13,208 nt of DNA from a bacterium (lineage in GTDB: Bacteria; Bacteroidota; Bacteroidia; B-17B0; Aurantibacillaceae): assembly GCA_027364695.1 (NCBI GenBank), contig DAHXOV010000093.1:1-13208 (forward strand), written 5' to 3'. Position numbers and translations under genes: made by a program. Shown in pieces: positions 1 through 6,612 of the stretch (the first letter of the stretch is position 1; each line of letters begins with the position of its first letter). The notes under the pieces were generated by a model. It did not search any database. It saw only the letters and a list, made by a program, of their open reading frames with translations, and was not told the origin of the DNA.

Positions 1-495
1 CTCGTATTGTTTGTAAATATAGGCAATCATTTGAATAAAAATAATAATAGAACATATTACAAGCATACCCAGTGTTTCATTGACAAAAAAATAGGTATTT
101 TTTAAATGCCTAAATTTCAATTTTTGTGGTAGTTGAAAAAACATATCTGTACTCACTGTAATATCCGAATAGATAATCGTTCTGTCTAATTGTTTATTAA
201 TTTTAGAATGAAACAAATAATTTTTATACTTAAATGAAATGGTGTATATTTTCACGTTTTCTGTCTCATAAGGATAGGTTCTGAATTGAATTTCCGAGTT
301 TTTTACTAAGTCAGAATTCAAATCAAGAACATAAGACAGAATAAATTGAACATACACAATGAAAATGAAGATATTTACAGCGGTGAGTATTTTGAATAAT
401 AATGAGTTTCTAAATTTTAAGTGGCTAATTTTTCGTCCCAAAAGGACAATTTCACGCTTGAGCTTATTGATATCATCATTAGGGTTTAGGGACAT
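1..495 (-). CDS. Unrecognised membrane protein, C-terminus cut off by the window edge
   Basis: An open frame starts with ATG at 495 and stays open for 165 codons to the window edge. It begins 3 bases after the stop of the upstream glycosyltransferase, so it is probably co-transcribed and translationally coupled with it. Visible parts: a charged, probably cytoplasmic N-terminus (residues 1-30, KLKREI and GRKISHLKFR); a hydrophobic membrane segment at about 32-57; a hydrophilic stretch at 58-140, probably periplasmic, rich in Tyr, Phe and Lys; and a second membrane segment at about 142-161 (LGMLVICSIIIFIQMIAYIY). I do not recognise the family. It is not the DUF4199 protein often found beside this type of glycosyltransferase, which has more membrane spans. 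The neighbour suggests a role in lipid-linked sugar or cell-surface metabolism, but that is inference from position only. Codon use resembles the neighbours. Confidence 0.75.
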   Translation of the reverse strand, partial: MSLNPNDDINKLKREIVLLGRKISHLKFRNSLLFKILTAVNIFIFIVYVQFILSYVLDLNSDLVKNSEIQFRTYPYETENVKIYTISFKYKNYLFHSKINKQLDRTIIYSDITVSTDMFFQLPQKLKFRHLKNTYFFVNETLGMLVICSIIIFIQMIAYIYKQYE

Positions 496-498
496 CTA

Positions 499-1452
499 TT
501 AAAAGTTCTTTTTTTCATCTATCAGATATTTGTTTCTGATATTAGAATTGCGATTGATCATTTCTCCTAAAAATCCTGCTACGAAAAGCAATGTGCCTAA
601 TATCATACAGGTCAAAGCAATATAAAAGGAAGGTCTATGCACTATTAATCTTGCAGGCAAATGATTGAATACCCGGTATAATTTATCTATTCCCAAATAA
701 GCGCTGGCAATAAAACCAAGGATAAACATCAAAGTGCCTATTAAACCAAAAAAATGCATGGGTTTCTTGCCAAACTTTGATATAAACATAATGCTTAGTA
801 GGTCTAAAAAGCCATTGATAAACCTTTCCCATCCAAATTTGCTCTTGCCATATTTTCTTGGGCGATGTTGCACTGCTTTTTCACCAATTTTATTAAACCC
901 TGCATATTTTGCAATAACAGGAATAAATCTGTGCATTTCGCCATACACTTCTATGCTCTTTATTACTTTCTTTTTGTAGGCTTTTAGTCCGCAGTTAAAA
1001 TCGTGTAAATGGATCTTACTGAATACTCTGACTGCCCAATTGTATATTTTTGATGGGATATTTTTTGTGATTATATTATCGTGCCTTATCTTTTTCCAAC
1101 CACTTATCAAATCATAGTTTTGCTCTGTTATCATTTGATACAATTCAGGTATTTCTTCGGGGCTATCTTGCAAATCGGCATCCATGGTAATAACTACATC
1201 GCCCTGTGCATGTTCAAATCCTACTTGCAGTGCTGCTGATTTTCCATAATTTCTCATCAACCGAATGCCTCGTACTCTTTTATCTTTTTCTATCAATGAT
1301 TGTATGACTTCCCAAGAATCATCTTTACTCCCGTCATCTATAAAAATAATCTCAAAACGATACTTTGTATTTAATACTTTTATCATCCATTCGTGTAATT
1401 CAGGTAATGACTCTGCTTCATCTTTTAAGGGTATGATAATTGAAATCTGCAT
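499..1452 (-). CDS. Family 2 glycosyltransferase, DPM1/GtrB/ArnC-like, membrane anchored
   Basis: It should transfer a sugar from a nucleotide donor to a polyprenyl-phosphate carrier at the inner face of the cytoplasmic membrane. The 317 residues show a GT-A fold: the N-terminal strand ISIIIPLKDEAESLPEL (3-19), the nucleotide-binding FIDDGSKDDSW (37-47), and the metal-binding DAD of TMDADLQDSPEE (91-93). Further motifs typical of dolichol- or undecaprenyl-phosphate sugar synthases follow: DFNCGLKAYK (151-160), the HRFIP segment (174-178) and RKYGKSKFG (199-207). Two C-terminal membrane segments lie at about 233-255 and 275-298, as in GtrB and ArnC relatives. The length is normal and the start matches the family's usual N-terminus. 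A promoter-like element sits 10 bases upstream, and an unknown membrane protein follows. The sugar (mannose, glucose, aminoarabinose or other) cannot be told from sequence. Confidence 0.93.
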   Translation of the reverse strand: MQISIIIPLKDEAESLPELHEWMIKVLNTKYRFEIIFIDDGSKDDSWEVIQSLIEKDKRVRGIRLMRNYGKSAALQVGFEHAQGDVVITMDADLQDSPEEIPELYQMITEQNYDLISGWKKIRHDNIITKNIPSKIYNWAVRVFSKIHLHDFNCGLKAYKKKVIKSIEVYGEMHRFIPVIAKYAGFNKIGEKAVQHRPRKYGKSKFGWERFINGFLDLLSIMFISKFGKKPMHFFGLIGTLMFILGFIASAYLGIDKLYRVFNHLPARLIVHRPSFYIALTCMILGTLLFVAGFLGEMINRNSNIRNKYLIDEKKNF

Positions 1453-1462
1453 TATTTTTTGA

Positions 1463-1494
1463 CAAACCTAATGAATAAATCTTTACTCCGCAAA
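1463..1494 (-). promoter_or_regulatory. Putative Bacteroidota promoter for the glycosyltransferase gene
   Basis: Read on the minus strand, TTTG (1494-1491) is followed by 20 bases and then TAGGTTTG (1470-1463), matching the Bacteroidota consensus TTTG-N19..21-TAnnTTTG. The -7 box ends 10 bases before the ATG at 1452. The upstream TTTG is itself the end of TATATTTG (1498-1491), a second possible -7 box, so two tandem start sites are possible. The match is by eye. Confidence 0.55.
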
Positions 1495-1552
1495 TATATC
1501 AGTGCCCTGTTTTGCAGCAGAGCGGTAATACCTTGCCGGATATTTTTATTTT

Positions 1553-3631
1553 TTATCTTTGAATGATTAATTTTTTACTGAATATTTTACCGTGAATGGT
1601 TTGTATTAAAATTACATAAACTCCCGACGGAAGCATAGATATATCAGTAATATCAGAGCGGATGTTCAATACTTCTTCTCCTAATGCGTTTAATATTTTT
1701 CCACGATATATTTGCTCATTCAATCCTTTTAGCAGGATATGATAAGATGCAGGGTTGGGATACAGATTAAAATTATTATTGGTTTGTATATCAAAAACAC
1801 TTACTATTTCCGCATTGGTATTAATTTTTATTTTCGTTGCGTTTAATATCTGTCTGTTTTGAATGAGTGTATCATGTTCATAAATATAAGCAATGGCATA
1901 TAAATTATTGAAGCGGTATTTAAATACATTGCTGCTTGTAGATGGTACAGATAATGTGTAAGTTTTGGAATATGTGGCGGATGCTGTTGGTGTAGTAGGA
2001 ACAACAGATATGTCGCCATATATTCCATTTAACGCCTGCTGTGTTACGAATTGATGTTTGTATTGATATGCGTTCAGGATAAAGGTATTAGCAGTACTTG
2101 AAAAATAACCTTGTTGATAATAATTGGAATAGGGTGTAAAATAAAATGAGGATGATTGGTTGTATCCATTAATAGTAGTATCTGTTGGATCTCCATAAAC
2201 ATTATTTTCTGCCAGATATACATTTACCCTATAATCACCTTTTGCATTTTGATAAAAACCCACACTCACATCCAGTTGGATGGTTTTTGTGATGGTATCT
2301 GCAATAATGTTGAATATATTGATGTAACAAGGGGTTAGAGTATTTTTGACAGTGGTAACACTATTTCTTAATTCATTTCGAAAGAAATAATTTTTGTTCT
2401 TGTTTAAAATATATTTTCTATTTATCAGTGCAATCGGTTGATTTTCTGGGACTTCAAAATATCTTGAATGTAATTTTGATAGGTTGCATTGCAAAGAATC
2501 CTGTTGGTGTATTTGTGTTACAATAATATTTGTATCTTGTTGTATAAAATAAAGTAATGTATCCTGGCAGGCAGGCGCATCTGAAAATGTTGCATCTGTT
2601 ATTTGTTCTATTAGTATTTTTGGTGTGGCAGAAGCACTCATTACCGATAAATAATAAGAGATAGTGTCATTAAAATGATTTTGATCTATTTGTCCATTTA
2701 TCTGATTTATCCAAATTTTTACCTGATATATTCCTGGTGTATTGATAGTGAGCGTATTGGTAAATACTAAATCAGTCGTTGATAATGGCAATAAATTTTG
2801 ATTGAGTGAAAAACTTTGATTATTGTATGCTACCCCTTGAATGCTATAAGCTAAATTCACATTAGATATATTTTGATAACCCATATTTTGCAAGCGAGAC
2901 ATTAAGTTGAAGGCTTGATTGGTGCTCATGTATTTTAGATTTCCTAAGTTTTGAAGTTTGGCATCATAGGTATTGGGCAAGTTCTCTATTGTAATATCGT
3001 CTATCCATAATTGGTATTTTTGATTGGAAATATTTTTAAAAGCAATACGAATGCTTTGCCCTGTATAATTAGCAAGAGAAATACTTCTATGTGTCCATTG
3101 TTGTTTTTCTCCACCGCCACTTACACTGTTATCGCTGATTTGAAATACTTTATTAGAATTATTGAAAATGCTTGTATCGATAGTACTTGTGTTGGTGGAT
3201 ATATATACTGCATAGCCATCGGCATAAGTGGGATCGGGCGACATGGCTTTCCAGTGTAAAACTGAATTGATAGAAATGCCACTCATTACAGGTAAAATGC
3301 ACCATCGACTGATAATTTTATTCGTATCTACCCAAGAAGTGGATACCAAAAAAGTATCTTTTAATATATCATTGTACACTACAGCCCATCCTTTTTTCCT
3401 TAAACTATCTGTGTGAAAAGGCGCATTAGGGCGCAGAGAAGAACCCGTATTATTTTTGTATCCCTCATTGACCTGAATATAAGAGCTTGGGACATCTGTA
3501 TATTGTGTGGTTACATAAACAGTAGTGTATGTGGACAGTGTCAGGTTATTAAACTTTTGCTGATAAACAATTTGGGAATACAAAGTTTGATAAGCAATAA
3601 AGAGAAATAGGAATAAGGATTGTTTTTTCAT
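1553..3631 (-). CDS. T9SS-secreted protein: choice-of-anchor-J domain, Omp28-like centre, type A sorting domain
   Basis: A 692-residue secreted or surface-attached protein. Residues 1-20 are a Sec signal peptide (MKKQSLFLFLFIAYQTLYSQ). Residues about 24-218 resemble the adhesin/choice-of-anchor-J beta-sandwich: ADGYAVYIST at 137-146, WTHRSISLANYTGQSIRIAF at 179-198 and the closing LWIDDITIEN at 208-217. Residues about 225-330 look like a beta-sandwich linker. Residues about 335-600 resemble the Omp28 outer-membrane family: KILIEQIT at 338-345, ALINRKYI at 401-408, YKHQFVTQQALNGIYGD at 524-540 and YAIAYIYEHDTLIQNRQILN at 578-597. The Cys pair normally found near the start of that region is not intact. 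Residues 621-692 are a T9SS type A sorting domain: NLYPNPAS, then GEEVLNI, then LPSGVYVILI and a lysine-rich end. No catalytic domain is seen. It is last in the likely DUF3467-TolC-cupin operon, 18 bases after the cupin stop. The ligand or role is unknown. Confidence 0.9.
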   Translation of the reverse strand: MKKQSLFLFLFIAYQTLYSQIVYQQKFNNLTLSTYTTVYVTTQYTDVPSSYIQVNEGYKNNTGSSLRPNAPFHTDSLRKKGWAVVYNDILKDTFLVSTSWVDTNKIISRWCILPVMSGISINSVLHWKAMSPDPTYADGYAVYISTNTSTIDTSIFNNSNKVFQISDNSVSGGGEKQQWTHRSISLANYTGQSIRIAFKNISNQKYQLWIDDITIENLPNTYDAKLQNLGNLKYMSTNQAFNLMSRLQNMGYQNISNVNLAYSIQGVAYNNQSFSLNQNLLPLSTTDLVFTNTLTINTPGIYQVKIWINQINGQIDQNHFNDTISYYLSVMSASATPKILIEQITDATFSDAPACQDTLLYFIQQDTNIIVTQIHQQDSLQCNLSKLHSRYFEVPENQPIALINRKYILNKNKNYFFRNELRNSVTTVKNTLTPCYINIFNIIADTITKTIQLDVSVGFYQNAKGDYRVNVYLAENNVYGDPTDTTINGYNQSSSFYFTPYSNYYQQGYFSSTANTFILNAYQYKHQFVTQQALNGIYGDISVVPTTPTASATYSKTYTLSVPSTSSNVFKYRFNNLYAIAYIYEHDTLIQNRQILNATKIKINTNAEIVSVFDIQTNNNFNLYPNPASYHILLKGLNEQIYRGKILNALGEEVLNIRSDITDISMLPSGVYVILIQTIHGKIFSKKLIIQR

Positions 3632-3649
3632 AAACTATTTATTAGGGTA

Positions 3650-4051
3650 TTATTCTAATATTAATCTGTCTTTTCCATCAAAAAAAGGAGACTGTATGCT
3701 AATGACTTTGAGTGTTTTTTTTGAAGTAGTAATAACCTTGTGTGGGGTATTTTTTGGTATGAATATTACATCGTTCTTTTTAATGATAAATTCTTCATTC
3801 CCTAATTTCATTTTACCTTCGCCCTCCAATACAAGCACATGCTCTGAATGGTTCAAATGTTTGTGTAATTTCACTTCTTTTTTAATGATAATGACAAAGC
3901 CCGAAGTGAGAGAGTCTGAAGAGATGTTTTTTACATACAAATTTTCTGTTTTGGACAAATGACCTATGCTGTCTGTATTGATATGTACTTGCGAATACCC
4001 TAAACTCATAAAAATGAAAAACCATATTAGTATGAAAATGCTTGTTTTCAT
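3650..4051 (-). CDS. Small exported cupin-domain protein
   Basis: A 133-residue single-domain cupin carrying a signal peptide. I start it at the ATG at 4051, not the longer frame from 4081. From 4051 the protein opens directly with a signal peptide (MKTSIFILIWFFIFMSLGYS, cleavage near residue 20), and the gap to the upstream TolC-like stop is 4 bases instead of a 26-base overlap. Cupin motif 1 is present as HKHLNHSEHVLVLEGEG (His63, His65 and Glu70 as likely metal ligands). Motif 2 is NDVIFIPKNTPHKV (Pro99, and His104 as the fourth ligand). The barrel fills most of the mature protein, which is therefore probably periplasmic or outside the cell. The substrate is not predictable, since cupins range from dioxygenases and isomerases to sugar binders. 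It lies between a TolC-like gene and a T9SS cargo gene on the same strand. Confidence 0.85.
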   Translation of the reverse strand: MKTSIFILIWFFIFMSLGYSQVHINTDSIGHLSKTENLYVKNISSDSLTSGFVIIIKKEVKLHKHLNHSEHVLVLEGEGKMKLGNEEFIIKKNDVIFIPKNTPHKVITTSKKTLKVISIQSPFFDGKDRLILE

Positions 4052-4055
4052 AGCA

Positions 4056-5480
4056 TTAAAAATTAATCGACTTGCCTGCATAGAATTCTAGTATTTTGAT
4101 TTTGAAAAACAAATCATATCTTGCCTGTATCATGTTTAGCTCAGCTGACACACTTCTATTTTTAGAAGTAGAGTAATCAAAAAAGGAAACCGCTCCTTGT
4201 TGATATTTTGTCTCATTCGTTTCATAGGAAATTTTAGATGCTTCGTATGACTTGATATTGGCTTGATATTTTTGCAATGCGGCTTGAGCATTGGTGTATG
4301 CCTGTAATATCGTTTTGTACAAATTTTGATTGTTGAGGTCATAATTATATTTTGAATTTAAAACATTGAGTTCTGCATTTTTAATAGAAGTATGTGTATT
4401 TAATGAGTTGAATAATGGGACATTCAGGTTAAATCCTAATGTTTGATTAAAATTGTCTTTGTATTGTTGTATGAAAGGTGATTTTTCCAATATCGGTACT
4501 TCCTGTGAGTATAACAATGGACCAAAACCAGAAATATTGCCGAGTGTATCTGTTTGTGTTTGATAGCCTGTTATTCTTTTAGCCAATCCTGAATATCCTG
4601 TGGCCAAAGATGCGCTGATACTCAATGTAGGGCTTCTTTTTCCACGACTTGCTTTCAAATTATATTCACTTGCTTTTAGAGCATATTCTCTACTTTTTAC
4701 AGAGGGCTGTATTTTCTGGGCGATGTTATAAATTTCCTCTGCTGTATATTGTGTAAGGAGCTCTGCATTGAGAGTGATTGCGGGTTGGATGATTTCTATA
4801 TTTTGTTGAGCGGATACATTCATTATCTGTTTGAGAGCCAGTATATTTAATTCAAGATTACTTTTTGCATTGATGACATTGAGTTCATCGTTGGCTAACT
4901 GGGCTTCTATATCTTTTAATGTTGAAATAGCAGCGCTTCCTTGCTCTACAAGTATTTTGGTGCGTTCATACTGTTGTTTAGTAATGTCGTATTGCGACTG
5001 ATTGACTTTTAAAATATCCTGAGACAATAAGATATTGATGTATGCTGTAGCAACATTGAGGATTAAATCATTTTTTTGTTGCATCAGATTTTCATGTGCA
5101 GAAAGCATATTCATTTTATTGGACTGAATGGTGTTATGTTGTGATAAGCCCGCCCATATTGTCCATTGTGCAGATAAATAAAAGTTTTGAGACAATACCT
5201 GTGTATTAGCAAATGTATTGGTATATCTGTCTATTGTTCGTCCATACTGATAGATATGAGTGGCGCCACCGTTTAAAGATGGCAATGTCTGTGCCTGCGA
5301 TTGTGATAAATTATTTTTTGCGATGTTTAAATTGACATCTGTTATTTTTAAATTTAAATTATTTTGTATAGCAATATCTATGCATTGTTGTAGGTTCAGA
5401 GCATTTGTTTGTGCATGAGATTGGATGGTTACAAACAATAAAATAATGAGTAAGTAGCAGAATGTCTGTATTTTTTGCAT
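4056..5480 (-). CDS. TolC-family outer-membrane efflux/export protein
   Basis: A 474-residue TolC/OEP-family protein, expected to form a trimeric outer-membrane barrel with a periplasmic alpha-helical tunnel. A signal peptide occupies about residues 1-24 (ending IQSHAQ). The two OEP repeats are visible. The first (about 28-222) has LQQCIDIAIQNNLNLKI and the long helices around LILNVATAYINILLSQD, with YERTKILVEQGSAAISTLKD after them. The second (about 250-470) has ASRGKRSPTLSISASLATGY, FNQTLGFNLNVPLFNSL and YQQGAVSFFDYSTSKN. Length and layout fit the Bacteroidota branch. No HlyD/MacA-type adaptor, RND pump or ABC exporter gene lies beside it, so its inner-membrane partner is elsewhere or unknown. 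It follows DUF3467 by 24 bases and precedes the exported cupin by 4 bases. Confidence 0.92.
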   Translation of the reverse strand: MQKIQTFCYLLIILLFVTIQSHAQTNALNLQQCIDIAIQNNLNLKITDVNLNIAKNNLSQSQAQTLPSLNGGATHIYQYGRTIDRYTNTFANTQVLSQNFYLSAQWTIWAGLSQHNTIQSNKMNMLSAHENLMQQKNDLILNVATAYINILLSQDILKVNQSQYDITKQQYERTKILVEQGSAAISTLKDIEAQLANDELNVINAKSNLELNILALKQIMNVSAQQNIEIIQPAITLNAELLTQYTAEEIYNIAQKIQPSVKSREYALKASEYNLKASRGKRSPTLSISASLATGYSGLAKRITGYQTQTDTLGNISGFGPLLYSQEVPILEKSPFIQQYKDNFNQTLGFNLNVPLFNSLNTHTSIKNAELNVLNSKYNYDLNNQNLYKTILQAYTNAQAALQKYQANIKSYEASKISYETNETKYQQGAVSFFDYSTSKNRSVSAELNMIQARYDLFFKIKILEFYAGKSINF

Positions 5481-5504
5481 AAAAGATATTTGAGTGTTTT
5501 GAAA

Positions 5505-5816
5505 TTATGCTTGTGCCGTGGGAGATCCAAAATTAAAAGGGATATTGGTTTCCTGTTCTTTTATAAAGCCATTTGTTTTTTCAAAGGTTTTAATATTATT
5601 TTCTAATGCTTTCATGAGTCGTTTTGCATTTTGAGGAGTAAGTATTACTCTGGATCGTACTTTGGCTTTTGGTACGCCGGGCATAACACTTACGAAATCA
5701 ATAATAAATTCGTTTGGAGAATGTGAGATAATAGCCAGATTTGAATATATACCGTCTGCAACATCGGCAGAAAGTTCAATATTCACTTCCTGACTGGGGT
5801 TTTCTGTATTTTCCAT
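5505..5816 (-). CDS. DUF3467 protein
   Basis: A 103-residue cytoplasmic protein with the DUF3467 domain at about residues 9-80. The family signature is clear: VNIELSADVADGIYSNLAII (11-30), SPNEFIIDFVSVMPGVPKAK (33-52) and ILTPQNAKRLMKALENNIKT (58-77). The C-terminal 20 residues look like a disordered tail. The biochemical function of the family is not established. From memory, Bacteroidota often carry this gene directly after rpoC, suggesting a transcription-linked role. Here it is the first gene of a likely operon with envelope genes and has its own upstream -7 box, divergent from DUF4271. Confidence 0.92.
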   Translation of the reverse strand: MENTENPSQEVNIELSADVADGIYSNLAIISHSPNEFIIDFVSVMPGVPKAKVRSRVILTPQNAKRLMKALENNIKTFEKTNGFIKEQETNIPFNFGSPTAQA

Positions 5817-5827
5817 AATTTTTTTTG

Positions 5828-5835
5828 CAAACTTA
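5828..5835 (-). promoter_or_regulatory. Putative -7 box upstream of DUF3467 and its operon
   Basis: Minus-strand TAAGTTTG fits TAnnTTTG and ends 11 bases before the ATG at 5816. No clear TTTG box is seen 17-23 bases further upstream, so this is a half-match. It would start the DUF3467-TolC-cupin-T9SS transcript and lies back to back with the DUF4271 promoter. Confidence 0.4.
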
Positions 5836-5843
5836 CTAATTCC

Positions 5844-5878
5844 TTTGCAGAAGTTTGAGATTATTATTCTTACTTTTG
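5844..5878 (+). promoter_or_regulatory. Putative promoter for DUF4271-hemD
   Basis: TTTG (5844-5847), 23 bases, then TACTTTTG (5871-5878), within the loose TTG-N17..23-TAnnTTTG consensus of Bacteroidota. The -7 box ends 14 bases before the ATG at 5893. The element covers the first codons of the longer TTG-start frame (from 5845), which argues that the longer frame is not the true start. Confidence 0.5.
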
Positions 5879-5892
5879 CAGGAGTGCATTGG

Positions 5893-6612
5893 ATGGCAGA
5901 AAATATAAGAGCTATTCCTTATTTACCACATTGGATGGTGTTTTTAATGTTTGCTCAGTTTTTTTTTGTATTATACATTTATCTGTATTCGCGAAAAATT
6001 GTTTTTTTACCTGTCTTATCACTTGTAGATAAAAGGGTGAGAAGAGAACTCATAGAGTCAAAAAAATCTTTTCAGGCACGGTTGTTAAAGATAATGAGTA
6101 TTATATTTTATATTAATTTTTCTATTTTAACTGTGCTCTGGTTATTACAGCAAAATATATTCCCGTATTATCAGAATATATTTTCATATGATACATTATC
6201 CGAGTATGATAATACTTATCATTTCAAGAATTTTGCTTTGTTTATTCTTATTTTTTTCATGACAATGATTGCTATTTTTTTGAAGAAGCAATCTTTTTTG
6301 GGAATGATTTATTTTTTTGACGACGAAAAAAGATACTTTGTTTTTGTTTTCAATATAGATATGTTTTTAAATGCAGTGGGTCTTTTTCTATTCCCACTTA
6401 CATTTTTATATGTATGGGGCATTTTAAATAGCGAATATTTTCTACATTACTTATTAATCAGTATCGTTCTTCTTTATTTCATTTTACTTGTCATAAGTTT
6501 CTTAAAGGTGCCACAAAAAACACTTATAGATTACATTAATTTTATTTTGTACTTTTGTGCCCTTGAAATCATTCCATTAATAGTTTTATCAAAACTTATA
6601 CGACACGAGTAA
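5893..6612 (+). CDS. DUF4271 multi-pass membrane protein
   Basis: A 239-residue protein with about six hydrophobic segments (near 12-32, 64-84, 112-130, 149-173, 184-203 and 214-235). The C-terminal NFILYFCALEIIPLIVLSKL (216-235) is the characteristic end of DUF4271, and the gene directly precedes hemD, the usual context of this family in Bacteroidota. I start at the ATG at 5893 and not at the in-frame TTG at 5845, because a promoter-like element overlaps the extra 16 codons and those residues are not needed for the fold. The stop abuts the hemD start (TAAATG), implying coupled translation. Function is not established; the link with hemD suggests a role near haem synthesis or the membrane, but that is inference. 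Confidence 0.87.
   Translation: MAENIRAIPYLPHWMVFLMFAQFFFVLYIYLYSRKIVFLPVLSLVDKRVRRELIESKKSFQARLLKIMSIIFYINFSILTVLWLLQQNIFPYYQNIFSYDTLSEYDNTYHFKNFALFILIFFMTMIAIFLKKQSFLGMIYFFDDEKRYFVFVFNIDMFLNAVGLFLFPLTFLYVWGILNSEYFLHYLLISIVLLYFILLVISFLKVPQKTLIDYINFILYFCALEIIPLIVLSKLIRHE

Noticed and set aside
1504..1523. Possible 6-base hairpin GCCCTG/CAGAGC downstream of the T9SS cargo gene
   Set aside because: It contains a wobble pair and has no T tract on either side, so it is not supported as a terminator. The rest of the 100-base gap 1453-1552 holds only the glycosyltransferase promoter.
4052..4081. Longer N-terminus for the cupin protein
   Set aside because: The extra 10 residues precede an otherwise complete signal peptide and lie mainly within the TolC-like gene's 3' end.
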